The notes under the pieces: model-generated
What the model saw: the letters and a program-made list of their open reading frames with translations, nothing else
Database searches by the model: none
What the model was told of the DNA's origin: nothing
Made by a program: the position numbers and the translations under genes
Assembly (NCBI RefSeq): GCF_030503435.1
Contig: NZ_JAUKPO010000037.1
Location: 1 to 64,000, forward strand
DNA length: 64,000 nt
Reading direction: 5' to 3'
Source of the DNA: Rhodocytophaga aerolata
Lineage (GTDB): Bacteria; Bacteroidota; Bacteroidia; Cytophagales; 172606-1
In this document: piece after piece, positions 15,464-25,976 of the stretch
How the letters are laid out: every line of letters starts with the position of its first letter
Numbering within the stretch: position 1 is the stretch's first letter

Positions 15464-18400
15464 ATGGGATTGCTGCTTCGAATATTTGCTATCCTTCTAT
15501 TTTTGCATGTCCAAGCGTTGCTCGTAGGACTAATGCTCTGCTTTGCACAGGCTCAACCTGTCAATTTTATGCCTGCCCCTTTGCCGGAGGAAACTTCTTT
15601 TGGATTAATTACTGGCATTACCCAGGACAAACAAGGATTTATATGGATCAGCTCCAATTCTGGTGTTTTCCGCTTTGACGGGTACCGCTGGACAAGCTAT
15701 CTTGATCCTGCCTCTCCAGTTAACAACCGTAGCGAGTGTATTTTTGCTGATGAAGATGGACCAATCTGGGTAGGAACTTTCTCTAGAGGGCTTTTTCAGG
15801 TAGACCCTGCGACAGGTGTATTTACACATGTCCGGTTAGGTACAAAAGCAGATTCTTTAACAGCAGGCAATTCCTTTGTAACGGTTCTCACCCAGGACCG
15901 GAATGGGAAGCTTTGGGTGGGTACCAATAATGGACTCTATCACCTGAACCCTAAGACCGGCCATTATATTCATTACCAGCATGATCCTGCGGATCCGCAG
16001 AGTTTGAGCCACAACCATGTGCGGGTGGTGTATGAAGACCGGAATGGAACTATCTGGGTAGGTACAGGCAGTCCCTGGGAATCATTACCCGGGGAAGGAG
16101 GATTGAACCGGCTCAACCCTAAATCCGGGATATTTACCCGTTATCTGCATAATCTACATGATCCTTCAAGCTTAGCTCATAATCAGGTGCGGGCTATTCT
16201 GGAAGATAGCCGGGGTACTTTCTGGATAGGCACTTTTGGCGATGGACTACATACCATGGACCGGGAAAAGGGCACTTTCAGGCGCTATCCGGCAGATACC
16301 CTTCATCCGGAAAAGCTCAGCCGTCCTTTTCCTTCCATCCAAGTACCTATGCCCTCCACTGTTGGCCTCACTACCCAGGATGGTGTTACGTTTATTCATG
16401 AAGATGCAGCAGGAAATATCTGGATCGGGACAAACGGTTCCGGGCTGGTGCACTATGCACCAGCAACCCACACAGTAACCCGCTACAACCCAATGCCTGG
16501 CCGCCCGGGCACACTCCAGGAAGCTGGCCCCTGGTGGGCACATACTTCAAGAGAGGGGATGTTATGGATTAGTACATATTTTGAAGGACTCTACCGGGTT
16601 GATCCACTGAAAAAACCTATCCCTTATCACCATATGGGATTCCCGGTTGCAGGTATTGCACAAGACACTTCCGGCAGGTATTGGCTGGGCACGCCTAAAG
16701 GACTTATGCTATGGGATACAAAAACCGGTATCAGGCGTCATTTTGTACATAATCCGAATGATTCAACCAGCTTAAGGAATGATACCATCCGTTCTTTACT
16801 CAAAGACCGCCAAGGAACATTGTGGGTAGGAACCCCAAAAGGCCTGCATCGCTTTGACAGGACTACCCAGGGTTTTACCCGTTTTCTGCATGATCCAAAC
16901 AATCCCCATAGTTTACGCGGTAATTTCATTACTAACCTCCGCCTGGATAGAAAAGGCATGCTATGGGTAGGATCCGTACAAGGCCTGGACAGATTAGATC
17001 CGCGTACAGGTGGGGTAACGCATTATCCATTTACCGGAGGTCCGAACAAAGCTACCAGAATCACGGCTTTGCTAGAAGCAAAAACAGGCGATCTATGGGT
17101 GGGAGTCTATACCAATGGCATTTACCGCTTAGATCCCGAATCCGGTAAATATGCGCATTTCCTGGGCGATGCCATTGTTTTTACCCTCTGCCAGGATCAC
17201 AGGGGTATCATATGGGCAGGTACAAATAATGGGCTTTTCTACCTGGAGGCTGATTCAGGTGATTTTAAGGCTTTTGTAAACCCCAATACAGGCAAAGGCA
17301 TGCCACCCATGAAAACTATTATTGAAGATGATTACCATTCACTCTGGTTAAGCACCACTATAGGACTTATCAACTTGAATGAGAACCGCACCCAAATGCA
17401 GATTTATGGGAAGGACTATGGTGTAGATGGCGGGCAGTTAAGCAATTTTGCTATCCATAAAAGTCCAACCGGAGAATTATTCTTTGGTAGCCGGACAGGA
17501 TATTTTACTGTTTCACCGGGTGAACATCTGAAACGGGATACCTTGGGCCCGCAAATAGCTATTACTGATTTTAAAATAGGGGAAGAGTTAGTGAAGCCAG
17601 GGGCAGAAAGCCCGCTTCAGGAGCCGCTTTCTGTAGCGAAACAAATCACGCTGCTTTACCATCAGAATTCCTTCACCTTTGAATTTGCAGCCATGCATTA
17701 TGCCAATCCAGGGCAGAACCGCCATTTATTCCGCCTGGAAGGCTATGATGATGTCTGGCGTAGGGCGGGCAGTGAAAAAACGGCTTATTATTATAATGTA
17801 CCTCCGGGCTCGTATACCTTCCGGGTAAAAGCAGCCAGCAGCCAGCAGGTATGGGCTGAAAAAGCCATTACCGTTGTGGTGCTGCCGCCCTGGTGGCTCA
17901 CTGATTGGGCGTATGTAGCCTATGGAATTTTACTATTGGTACTGTTGCTGCTGGCACGGAATCAAATTATCCGGCAAGAAAGACTCAAAGCAGGTTTCCG
18001 CATCAAACAAGTAGAAGCAGATAAGTTAAGAGAACTCGATAGCCTCAAATCCCGGTTATTCTCCAACATTTCACATGAGTTCCGTACGCCACTTTCCCTC
18101 ATCCGCGGAACCATTGAGAAATTATATAAGAATGAAGCTTCTTCCGAGCACAATTCCGATTATCAGCTGATCGACAGGAATGCTAGCCGACTTTTACAGT
18201 TAGTTAACCAGCTGTTGGATCTATCCAAGATAGAAGCTGGCAAAATGCAGGTAGATAGGCAGCCTTTGGATATAACCGGTCTTTTGAAGCAAATGGCTAG
18301 TTCATTTGTGTCCCTGGCCGAAAGCAAAGGTATTACCTACCGGTATTACTTGCCGGGTGAGGTTACTTATGCCGCAGCAGATGCAGATAAACTGCAAAAA

Positions 18401-19630
18401 GTAATCACTAACCTGCTATCAAATGCCTTTAAGTTCACGCTTTCAGGCGGAAGTGTCATCTTGCGGACCACATTGGAAATTACGGCTGCGCATGCTGCTA
18501 CACTGCGCATCACGGTGGAAGACACCGGTATCGGTATTTCAAAAAGCAAACTACCCCACATTTTCGACCGCTTCTATCAGGCAGATAACTCAACTACCCG
18601 GCCCTATGAAGGCACCGGATTGGGTCTGGCGTTAACCAAAGAGCTACTGGATTTGCTTGGAGGCAGCATAGCGGTAGAAAGCACAGAAGGAAAGGGTACC
18701 GTATTTTCTGTTGAACTGCCCCTTGCCTTACTGCCTGCCTCTGCTGTTGAAGAGCCACAAGTCCAAACAACCGCGCAGGAAAACCCTGCTGACAGTGCAG
18801 CAATACCTCTCACTGCTTCAATAAACGGCAAAGCGGAAGGCAGCAAACCACAGCCGGAAACGATTCTTATCGTAGAAGATAATGCAGACCTGCGCCAGTT
18901 CCTGAAAGAAAGCCTGACCTGTCAGTATACTGTATTGGAAGCCGGAAACGGAGAGCAAGGTGTTGAGCAGGCACTGGAAAAAGTACCCGATCTGGTGATT
19001 TCAGACCTGATGATGCCTGGGATGGATGGTATTTCCCTTTGTGCTACACTTAAAACCGATATGCGCACCAGTCATATACCCCTTATTCTGCTCACGGCAA
19101 AAGCAGATATGGAAAGCAAACGGCAGGGGCTAAAAACCGGAGCCGATGATTATCTGACCAAACCGTTTTCTATCGAAGAGTTGCACCTCAGGGTGAAAAA
19201 CCTGATTGAAGGCAGACGGAAGTTGCGGGAGTTGTTTAGCCGGCAGGTAAGCCTGGAACCTAGCGAACTAGCCGTCACCTCCACCGATACCCGTTTTCTG
19301 CAGAAGGTAATGGCGGTCATAGAAGCCAATATGGCTAATACAGCCTTTGATGTGGAAATGCTGAGTCGGGAAGTGGGCATGAGCCGGTCTAATCTGCACC
19401 GCAAACTTATGGCGCTGACCGGGCAAGCAGCCAATGAGTGTATCCGCACCATCCGCTTAAAAAGAGCCATCGGTTTATTTGACAAGGGAATTGGCAGTGT
19501 AGGAGAAGTAGCCGCACAGGTCGGGTTTAACAGCTTAAATTACTTTGCCAAGTGTTTCCGGGAAGCCTATGGCATGACTCCCTCCGAATATATCCATAAG
19601 AAAACCACTGCCGGGCAGCCGCAGGAATAA
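15464..19630 (+). CDS. Hybrid two-component system sensor/regulator (SusR-like HTCS)
   Basis: A 1388-residue one-protein phosphorelay. After a signal peptide (about 1-27) comes a periplasmic two-component-regulator propeller with repeated blades of the type ITQDKQGFIWISSNSGVFRF (about 45-725), a Y_Y_Y domain (about 745-805) and one membrane helix (about 812-832). The cytoplasmic part has HisKA with H871 (SNISHEFRTP), HATPase_c (NLLSNAFKFT, EDTGIGIS, GTGLGLAL), a receiver domain with phospho-acceptor D1181 (ISDLMMPGMDG) and an AraC-type HTH (about 1285-1380). HTCS proteins sense oligosaccharides and activate neighbouring utilisation loci. The gene downstream (19800) is an outer-membrane barrel in the same direction and is the probable target; no SusC/SusD pair or glycoside hydrolase is present, so the ligand may not be a typical glycan. 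Confidence 0.95.
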   Translation: MGLLLRIFAILLFLHVQALLVGLMLCFAQAQPVNFMPAPLPEETSFGLITGITQDKQGFIWISSNSGVFRFDGYRWTSYLDPASPVNNRSECIFADEDGPIWVGTFSRGLFQVDPATGVFTHVRLGTKADSLTAGNSFVTVLTQDRNGKLWVGTNNGLYHLNPKTGHYIHYQHDPADPQSLSHNHVRVVYEDRNGTIWVGTGSPWESLPGEGGLNRLNPKSGIFTRYLHNLHDPSSLAHNQVRAILEDSRGTFWIGTFGDGLHTMDREKGTFRRYPADTLHPEKLSRPFPSIQVPMPSTVGLTTQDGVTFIHEDAAGNIWIGTNGSGLVHYAPATHTVTRYNPMPGRPGTLQEAGPWWAHTSREGMLWISTYFEGLYRVDPLKKPIPYHHMGFPVAGIAQDTSGRYWLGTPKGLMLWDTKTGIRRHFVHNPNDSTSLRNDTIRSLLKDRQGTLWVGTPKGLHRFDRTTQGFTRFLHDPNNPHSLRGNFITNLRLDRKGMLWVGSVQGLDRLDPRTGGVTHYPFTGGPNKATRITALLEAKTGDLWVGVYTNGIYRLDPESGKYAHFLGDAIVFTLCQDHRGIIWAGTNNGLFYLEADSGDFKAFVNPNTGKGMPPMKTIIEDDYHSLWLSTTIGLINLNENRTQMQIYGKDYGVDGGQLSNFAIHKSPTGELFFGSRTGYFTVSPGEHLKRDTLGPQIAITDFKIGEELVKPGAESPLQEPLSVAKQITLLYHQNSFTFEFAAMHYANPGQNRHLFRLEGYDDVWRRAGSEKTAYYYNVPPGSYTFRVKAASSQQVWAEKAITVVVLPPWWLTDWAYVAYGILLLVLLLLARNQIIRQERLKAGFRIKQVEADKLRELDSLKSRLFSNISHEFRTPLSLIRGTIEKLYKNEASSEHNSDYQLIDRNASRLLQLVNQLLDLSKIEAGKMQVDRQPLDITGLLKQMASSFVSLAESKGITYRYYLPGEVTYAAADADKLQKVITNLLSNAFKFTLSGGSVILRTTLEITAAHAATLRITVEDTGIGISKSKLPHIFDRFYQADNSTTRPYEGTGLGLALTKELLDLLGGSIAVESTEGKGTVFSVELPLALLPASAVEEPQVQTTAQENPADSAAIPLTASINGKAEGSKPQPETILIVEDNADLRQFLKESLTCQYTVLEAGNGEQGVEQALEKVPDLVISDLMMPGMDGISLCATLKTDMRTSHIPLILLTAKADMESKRQGLKTGADDYLTKPFSIEELHLRVKNLIEGRRKLRELFSRQVSLEPSELAVTSTDTRFLQKVMAVIEANMANTAFDVEMLSREVGMSRSNLHRKLMALTGQAANECIRTIRLKRAIGLFDKGIGSVGEVAAQVGFNSLNYFAKCFREAYGMTPSEYIHKKTTAGQPQE

Positions 19631-19799
19631 CTAACAGTCCTTCCATCTGTGCAAATCCTGTCCTGACCAATGGAACAATTGTGTCAAAGACTAGAACAGG
19701 TGTTGCAAGCAACCAAAATTCCCTTCTTTTCAACATCAGTGCTCACCTGAAAGCACCTTTTAAACTTAGGTTTGGGTAGTACCAACAAAGGGATTACCT

Positions 19800-22235
19800 A
19801 TGAAACCTATGCATGTTACCCCGTTATTTATCATCTGGTTCGTTCTCCAGTACTCTGGCTTTGCTATTGGTCAAACCTATCTGGCAGGCACGATACAAAC
19901 CAGTGAAAAAGAAGGCATTCCCTTCGCAAATGTGCTGCTTCTGCAAGCAAAGGATTCTTCATTGGTAAAAGGCATGGTGAGCAGCCAGTCGGGCAAATTC
20001 AGGTTGGATCATATACAGGAAGGTACATACCTGCTGATGGCTTCCATGATAGGTTACAAGAAAACCTATTCTTCCCATTTTGCCATTTCTGCTGAACACC
20101 CACAGGTAGAGTTGCCTGCTTTGATACTTTTGCCGGAAACCAGGCAACTGGAACAAGTAACCGTAATAGCGCAAAAACCTATATATGAACAGCAAATTGA
20201 CCGCACCATCATACATGTAGCCAACAGCATTATATCGGGTGGCAGTACCGCTTTGGAAGTATTGGAAAAAGCCCCGGGCGTAACCGTAGACCGGCGGAAC
20301 GATGGCATTTCCCTGCAAGGCAAAGATGGTGTGCTCCTAATGATTGACGGGAAACAAACCTATCTGGCGATGGCCGATGTAGTAGCGATGCTGAGAAGCA
20401 TGTCCAGTGATAATATCGAAAAAGTTGAGCTGATCACCAGCCCTTCAGCTAAGTATGATGCAGCAGGCAATTCAGGTATTATCAATATCCGCCTGAAGAA
20501 AAATAATACTGTTGGCACCAATGGTTCTTTGTCCATTGCCGGAGGCTCCGGGCGGTATGACCGGGAAAGAGGCAGCCTGCAAGTCAATCACCGCACACAA
20601 AAGTTAAATCTCTTTGGGAATGTAAGTGCTACCCGTGGAGGCAATTACTGGTTGCTAACTACAGACCAGGACAGACAGGCCGAAGACCAGCATACATTCA
20701 TTAATCAGACGACAAATCTACGCTTTAGAGACCACGGACAGAATGCCAAAGCCGGAATGGACTATGTGCTGGGTAAAAATACAACGATTGGCCTGGTATG
20801 GAATGGCTTCTGGAGCAATCATCAGGAAAGCGGGCCAGCCAGTAGCTACTTCCGCAATCGACCTGACGGACCTGTATACATGGATGCGCAAACCGATAAA
20901 ACCTTATCGAATGTAATTTCCAATCAGGTGGGAAACCTTAATGTTACGCACAAGTTTACAGGCAAAGGGGGAGACCTGACTGCTGATGTAGATATAGGCC
21001 ACCTGCGGAAGGTATTTTCCAATGCATTACTGACAGCTACTACCTTTGCCGATCAGCCGGCAACTACTCTGGACGGATTGTTGAATTACATGCCGGTTGG
21101 CATCACTATTTTTACAGCTAAAACCGATTATAGCCAATCACTGTCTAAAAGCTGGAAAATGGAAGCAGGCTATAAATATAGCGCGGTAAAAACGGACAAT
21201 GATTTAACCTTCAGTCTGGGGCCAGCAGGCGAACTGCAGCCCAATCCGCAGCTTTCCAATCATTTCCAGTACACTGAGCAAATTAATGCCCTCTATGCCA
21301 ACTTTTGGGGGAAACCAATTGCTGCAACTGAAATAATTCTGGGACTTCGGGCAGAACATACACATCCTATTGCCCACTCACTCAATCTGCAAAAGCGGGT
21401 GGAAAGAAACTACCTGAACCTTTTTCCCAGTGTATTTATCTCCAGAACACTCAGCAGGCAGAACCGGCTCACTCTCTCCTATATCCGGCGCATCAACCGC
21501 CCTAACTATGAATTATTGAACCCTGGCCGTTCCTATGCTGATCCGTACCTATATACCCAGGGCAATCCCTATTTGCAACCCCAATACACCCAGACACTGG
21601 AGGTAAAACATGGGTATAAGGAAAAATTCTTTACTTCTCTGTCGGCCAGTTACACCGACAACCTGATATTTACGCTTGTCCAGCCCATTACCCAGACAAT
21701 CACCGAGCGGCTGCCTTCCAACATTGGCAAATCGCAGATCTACACCATGTCCGTAAATTTTCCGGTAAATCTGCTGAAGGGATGGTCGCTACAAACTACG
21801 ATATTGGGCTATTACAGCCGCTTTCAATACCGCTACCTGGAGCAGCCCTTTGCTGTAGAACAGCTGTCGGCCAGATTAAATGCCAGTAGTGCAATAATCT
21901 TAGGAAAAGGATGGACAGCTGAACTCAGCGGCTGGCTGAATACGCCCAGAATGAACACATTTATTCATTTTCCCTGGCTGGGCACCGTGGATGCAGGCCT
22001 GCAAAAAACACTCAATGCCAGGTTAAAAGCTAAACTGAGTGTGCAGGATCTGTTTCATACCAACCGGATCATAGGAGAGATTCATACGCTTAGTTTTAAC
22101 AGAGACTTCCGGATTACACTCGATACCCGCGTAGCTATGCTGAACCTTACCTATACGTTTGGCAATGAAAAACTTAAGGGAACCAGGCAGCGAAAAACCG
22201 GCTCGGAAGATGAACTGCAGCGGACGAAAGAATAG
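19800..22235 (+). CDS. Outer-membrane beta-barrel protein, TonB-receptor-like (OMP_b-brl_3 type)
   Basis: An 811-residue outer-membrane protein. A signal peptide (about 1-25) is followed by a carboxypeptidase-regulatory-like domain (about 27-110, with GTIQTSEKEGIPFANVLLLQ), a plug-like domain (about 125-220, LEVLEKAPGVTVDR and MIDGKQTYLA) and a long barrel (about 370-800) with aromatic beta strands such as NRLTLSYIRRINRPNYELLNP. The last strands (VAMLNLTYTFGN) precede a short charged tail. This family differs from SusC in lacking a SusD partner. It follows the HTCS regulator after 169 bp, so regulated uptake of, or response to, a small ligand is likely. TonB dependence is not certain because no clear TonB box is seen. 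Confidence 0.87.
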   Translation: MKPMHVTPLFIIWFVLQYSGFAIGQTYLAGTIQTSEKEGIPFANVLLLQAKDSSLVKGMVSSQSGKFRLDHIQEGTYLLMASMIGYKKTYSSHFAISAEHPQVELPALILLPETRQLEQVTVIAQKPIYEQQIDRTIIHVANSIISGGSTALEVLEKAPGVTVDRRNDGISLQGKDGVLLMIDGKQTYLAMADVVAMLRSMSSDNIEKVELITSPSAKYDAAGNSGIINIRLKKNNTVGTNGSLSIAGGSGRYDRERGSLQVNHRTQKLNLFGNVSATRGGNYWLLTTDQDRQAEDQHTFINQTTNLRFRDHGQNAKAGMDYVLGKNTTIGLVWNGFWSNHQESGPASSYFRNRPDGPVYMDAQTDKTLSNVISNQVGNLNVTHKFTGKGGDLTADVDIGHLRKVFSNALLTATTFADQPATTLDGLLNYMPVGITIFTAKTDYSQSLSKSWKMEAGYKYSAVKTDNDLTFSLGPAGELQPNPQLSNHFQYTEQINALYANFWGKPIAATEIILGLRAEHTHPIAHSLNLQKRVERNYLNLFPSVFISRTLSRQNRLTLSYIRRINRPNYELLNPGRSYADPYLYTQGNPYLQPQYTQTLEVKHGYKEKFFTSLSASYTDNLIFTLVQPITQTITERLPSNIGKSQIYTMSVNFPVNLLKGWSLQTTILGYYSRFQYRYLEQPFAVEQLSARLNASSAIILGKGWTAELSGWLNTPRMNTFIHFPWLGTVDAGLQKTLNARLKAKLSVQDLFHTNRIIGEIHTLSFNRDFRITLDTRVAMLNLTYTFGNEKLKGTRQRKTGSEDELQRTKE

Positions 22236-22328
22236 GTATATACAAAACGGCATCCTGCCATACCTGCCAACCAAAAGCATTTACCAATCAAGTAATAAAT
22301 ACTCACCACTAACCTTAACCAAACTCTT

Positions 22329-23408
22329 ATGCAAACACCTACCTATACCAGAGCCGCCTTAGGAACCTTACTACTGGTGGCCGCTTTTATTGCAGGCTGG
22401 GAAACATACTGGCGCAGCGAGGGATTTCCTGTTTCTTATAATGATGATGGGCCATTATGGGCCAATAAACGGAAAGAAATCTACCACTCCACAGCTTCTG
22501 CCCCGGTAATTATTGGTGCGTCCCGGATAAAGTACGATGTAGACCTGGCCACCTGGGAAAAAATATGCGGCCAGAAACCTGTTCAACTGGCCTTAGTTGG
22601 AACCTCCCCCAGACCAGTGCTGAAAGACTTAGCCGATGATGTAAATTTCAAAGGATTTGTGCTGGTAGATGTGTCGGAAGGATCTTTTTTTACACCCACC
22701 GGCTCACCATATGAAGCAAGAGCCAGAGAACGTATTGCTTTTTATCCCAAATGGTCACTTGCCCAGCAGGGGAGTTTTCAAGTTAACCGGGTGCTGGAAT
22801 CAAGTTTTGTATTCTTAGACGACAGGTTTTCGCTAAGCGCTTTACTGCCGGCTTTGCCATTGCCCAAGCGGGAGAGCATAAAACCATCTCCTCCTGCCTT
22901 TCCCCGCGCATGGACATATGTCAACTTTGACCGGCAAACTTTCATGAGCCAGCAGGTAATACGCGATACAACCCTTCTTAACCAGGTAAAAAAAGTATGG
23001 ATGTGGTCAATGTCCGTACAAAAAGGACACGGAGGCGATACCTTACAGACCATGCTGGATGAAGTAAAGCTCTGTATAGATAAGATAAAAGCCCGTGGAG
23101 GAAAAGTACTTTTTGTGAGGCCTCCCTCTAATGGACCTTACCGGGAGCATGAAAAGAAAGTTTTCCCCAGAGAACGCTATTGGGACAGATTACTGGCCTA
23201 TACCCAAACAGCCGGGATCCATTTTGAAGACTACCCGGATCTCGCCCATTATCAATGCCCGGAATGGTCGCATCTGACACCTGAAGATGCCATCCCTTTT
23301 ACTGCCAGCCTGATCCGCATCATGCGGCAAAAATCCGGGTGGTGGTCTTCCACTGGTCTTTCCACGCCTTCTTCCTTTACTTCAACTTCTTCCACAAACC
23401 GCTTCTGA
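22329..23408 (+). CDS. Membrane-anchored SGNH/GDSL-like protein paired with the MBOAT enzyme
   Basis: A 359-residue protein with an N-terminal hydrophobic anchor (about 8-25) and a periplasmic domain. The stretch APVIIGASRIKYDVDL resembles the block I region of SGNH-fold proteins (the GxS motif), and the C-terminal YPDLAHYQCPEWSHLTPEDA has the late His typical of the fold (DxxH). AlgJ/AlgX-type proteins of this fold accept acetyl groups from an AlgI-like MBOAT and transfer them to polysaccharides. The next gene starts 3 bp downstream and is such an MBOAT, so the two probably form one O-acetylation module. Confidence 0.7.
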   Translation: MQTPTYTRAALGTLLLVAAFIAGWETYWRSEGFPVSYNDDGPLWANKRKEIYHSTASAPVIIGASRIKYDVDLATWEKICGQKPVQLALVGTSPRPVLKDLADDVNFKGFVLVDVSEGSFFTPTGSPYEARARERIAFYPKWSLAQQGSFQVNRVLESSFVFLDDRFSLSALLPALPLPKRESIKPSPPAFPRAWTYVNFDRQTFMSQQVIRDTTLLNQVKKVWMWSMSVQKGHGGDTLQTMLDEVKLCIDKIKARGGKVLFVRPPSNGPYREHEKKVFPRERYWDRLLAYTQTAGIHFEDYPDLAHYQCPEWSHLTPEDAIPFTASLIRIMRQKSGWWSSTGLSTPSSFTSTSSTNRF

Positions 23409-23410
23409 TC

Positions 23411-24904
23411 ATGGTATTCAACTCCTATATATTCATTCTCTTTTTTGGCTTCGTATTGCTTCTGCACCACTTACCCTTTTCCTGGAAAGTAAAAAAGCTG
23501 AACCTACTGCTGGCAAGTTATCTGTTTTATGCACTATGGAATCCTCCTTTTATCGTGCTGTTATGGTTTTCTACCTTAGTCGATTATCTGGTAGGGCTAG
23601 CATTATATAAAGAAAAGAATGCCTGGAAGAGAAAATCTTTGCTGTTGGTAAGCCTGGTAGCAAATCTTGGATTACTTGGGTTCTTTAAATATGGAGGATT
23701 CTTGTTAGATAACTTCATACAATTGCTTTCCATAGCCGGTATTACTTACCAACCGCCCCAAATGGATATTATTCTTCCGGTAGGGATCTCGTTCTATACC
23801 TTTCAGACTTTATCCTATACACTGGATGTATATTGGAAGAAAACACCTCCGGAAAAGTCACTATTGGACTTCTCCCTGTTTGTCACCTTCTTTCCACAAC
23901 TGGTAGCAGGACCTATCGTCCGGCCGGATGGACTCATTCCTCAATTTAAGCAACCTGTACAGGCAACAAAAGATCAACTGCTGTGGGGTTTATTTTTGCT
24001 TTCTCTAGGATTGTTTATGAAAGTAGGTTTAGCTGATGGAATGCTGGCAGTTCCGGCTGATACAGTATTTGGCGCAAAAGAGTCACTTGTACTGCTAGAT
24101 GCCTGGATGGGGGTACTGGCTTTCTCTATGCAGATTTTCTTTGATTTTGGCGGTTATTCTACCTGTGCCATCGGGGTTGCCTTATGTCTGGGATTTACCC
24201 TACCTGATAACTTCCGATACCCTTATGCAGCCATTGGCTTTTCGGATTTTTGGCAGCGCTGGCATATTACGCTTTCAACCTGGTTGAGAGATTATTTGTA
24301 CATTCCTCTGGGAGGAAATCGCAACGGTCATGCACGAACCTATCTGAATCTGATGCTTACAATGGTGCTAGGTGGGCTTTGGCATGGTGCCGCATGGACT
24401 TTTGTGGTATGGGGTGCCATGCATGGGTTATTTTTATGTGTGGAAAGACTATTGAAAGAATGGTTACATAACCCCAGCCAGTTACGCACAACAGCAGAAC
24501 CAGCACTGGCTGGTAATATGGTGAGTAAATCTTCATTTATACCAACTGTTAAGTTACCCAAATTAGGTGTTAATTTCAGCCTGGCTTTACTTACCTTTTT
24601 TCTGGTGAATGTTACCTGGGTGTTCTTCCGGGCACCAGATTTTGCTACAGCAGGCAGGTTACTAGTTTCTATGTTCAATCTTGCCAGTGAAGGAAATCCG
24701 GTTTTGTCATATATGGAAATTCTGAAAGTAAGTGTGCTTACTATACTAGTACTCTTTTGCCATTGGTATATGCGAAATCGTTCTTTAATATCGATAGCAA
24801 GCCGTAACTCTTGGTGGATGCTCACTTTGGTATTGTCAGCTATGCTTATCCTGCTTATACTGACTCAGAAAAGCACCAATTCTTTTATCTACTTTCAATT
24901 TTAA
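23411..24904 (+). CDS. MBOAT family O-acyltransferase (AlgI-like)
   Basis: A polytopic membrane enzyme of 497 residues from the ATG at 23411, just after the upstream stop. The open frame extends back to 23339, but that part overlaps the neighbouring gene and lacks membrane character. It has about ten hydrophobic helices. The MBOAT core is visible in YPYAAIGFSDFWQRWHITLS and in GGLWHGAAWTFVVWGAMHG, where the His in LWHGAAW is the conserved catalytic residue. AlgI homologues move acetyl groups across the inner membrane for modification of exopolysaccharide, cellulose or peptidoglycan. The acceptor here is unknown. Confidence 0.9.
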   Translation: MVFNSYIFILFFGFVLLLHHLPFSWKVKKLNLLLASYLFYALWNPPFIVLLWFSTLVDYLVGLALYKEKNAWKRKSLLLVSLVANLGLLGFFKYGGFLLDNFIQLLSIAGITYQPPQMDIILPVGISFYTFQTLSYTLDVYWKKTPPEKSLLDFSLFVTFFPQLVAGPIVRPDGLIPQFKQPVQATKDQLLWGLFLLSLGLFMKVGLADGMLAVPADTVFGAKESLVLLDAWMGVLAFSMQIFFDFGGYSTCAIGVALCLGFTLPDNFRYPYAAIGFSDFWQRWHITLSTWLRDYLYIPLGGNRNGHARTYLNLMLTMVLGGLWHGAAWTFVVWGAMHGLFLCVERLLKEWLHNPSQLRTTAEPALAGNMVSKSSFIPTVKLPKLGVNFSLALLTFFLVNVTWVFFRAPDFATAGRLLVSMFNLASEGNPVLSYMEILKVSVLTILVLFCHWYMRNRSLISIASRNSWWMLTLVLSAMLILLILTQKSTNSFIYFQF

Positions 24905-24954
24905 AGTGTCCTCTTTTCGGGTGACCTCCTCCCAAAAAATAAGACCGTTTGGAA

Positions 24955-24990
24955 GTAAAGCCAAAGGGGAAGTTAATTTAACCCCCTCTT
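24955..24990. repeat. Family A palindrome, copy A8
   Basis: GTAAAGCCAAAGGGGAAGTT, core TTAATTTAACC, then CCCCTCTT. A decayed fragment (TTTTCGGGTGACCTCC) lies 50 bp earlier, directly after the MBOAT stop codon. Confidence 0.6.
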
Positions 24991-25166
24991 ACTGATAGAA
25001 TCCATTTCAGTGACGTATAGCAGAGAAGCCAGTTATAGAATGGGCAATTTATGTTTACCGGAAAAGCTTGATTGTAGATTCAGCGATAGGGCATTCTTCT
25101 AAGCAGCAAAATTTTGTTTTTTTGCTTTATTGCAGCTACATTTAACCCATTCTTGCCTTATCAACT

Positions 25167-25817
25167 ATGCGCCTGCTTACTAATCTTAAGGCTGTACTCT
25201 TTGATCTGGATGACACATTGGTGCAAACCAAAGTTACCCGCTATCAAGCCATCATAGCTTTAGGAGAAAGGTTTTATAACTATTCCATCAGTGAAGCCAT
25301 GATTGACCAGTATTGGGGAATGCCTCATCAACTTTTTTACACAAGCTTGTTTAAGGAAGTAGATACAGATGTAGAAAGAATTCTAAAATACCGAAGCCAA
25401 CTTTGTGAGCAGTTCCCTAATGCCGCTTATCAAGATACCACACCCACAATTGAGTATTTAGCAAATAAATATATCTTAGGAATGATTACCGCATCAGGTA
25501 AGGAAATGATTGACTCAGAGATAGCCCCTTTGCATCTACCTTTAGATAAGTTCTTATTTATTCAAACTTCAGAGGATACCCACTATCACAAGCCAGATCC
25601 CAGAGTGTTTATTCCTGCCCTACATACACTAGCCGGTTATGATATAAGTTCTGAGCAGGTGTTGTATGTGGGAGACTCTTTAAAAGACTATCAGGCGGCC
25701 AAGGATGCCGGGTTGCAGTTTATCGGCATTGCTGATCGGACTACTTCCGGGCAAAGCTTTAGGCAAGCAGGCGCTCAATATGTTACTAGCCTGTCAGCGT
25801 TTACCCAACTAGTATAA
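25167..25817 (+). CDS. HAD superfamily hydrolase
   Basis: A 216-residue cytoplasmic phosphatase-like protein. Motif I is FDLDDTLVQT (nucleophile and acid Asp), motif II lies in GMITASGK, motif III is HYHKPDPRVF and motif IV VGDSLKDYQAA. The helical cap between motifs I and II is of the phosphoglycolate phosphatase/beta-phosphoglucomutase type. Substrate not deducible. It is a single gene with palindromes on both sides. Confidence 0.9.
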   Translation: MRLLTNLKAVLFDLDDTLVQTKVTRYQAIIALGERFYNYSISEAMIDQYWGMPHQLFYTSLFKEVDTDVERILKYRSQLCEQFPNAAYQDTTPTIEYLANKYILGMITASGKEMIDSEIAPLHLPLDKFLFIQTSEDTHYHKPDPRVFIPALHTLAGYDISSEQVLYVGDSLKDYQAAKDAGLQFIGIADRTTSGQSFRQAGAQYVTSLSAFTQLV

Positions 25818-25860
25818 CTTCTCGTAATCCTTCCTTTTTGTGCTTTTTACATGTCATAAA

Positions 25861-25882
25861 AAATACCCCTTTCGAGTAACTC
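25861..25882. repeat. Family A half element, copy A9
   Basis: AAATACCCCTTTCGAGTAACTC keeps the right arm only, about 45 bp after the HAD gene. Confidence 0.5.
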
Positions 25883-25950
25883 ATTTACCCCTTACTCACT
25901 CCTCTGTAAAATTGAGGCTGAAGGGAGAGTAGTAGTTTAAAGGCAAAAAG

Positions 25951-25976
25951 CAAAGCTCAGCTTAAGCTGAGCTTTG
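25951..25976 (-). terminator. Perfect 26-bp palindrome, probable terminator
   Basis: The 13-bp arms CAAAGCTCAGCTT and AAGCTGAGCTTTG meet without spacer. On the minus strand the stem is followed by CTTTTTGCC, so it probably ends the toxin/immunity transcript; from the plus strand it may also block the HAD transcript. Confidence 0.55.

Noticed and set aside
24340..24825. 161-codon minus-strand frame within the MBOAT gene
   Set aside because: Shadow frame of an evident membrane enzyme.
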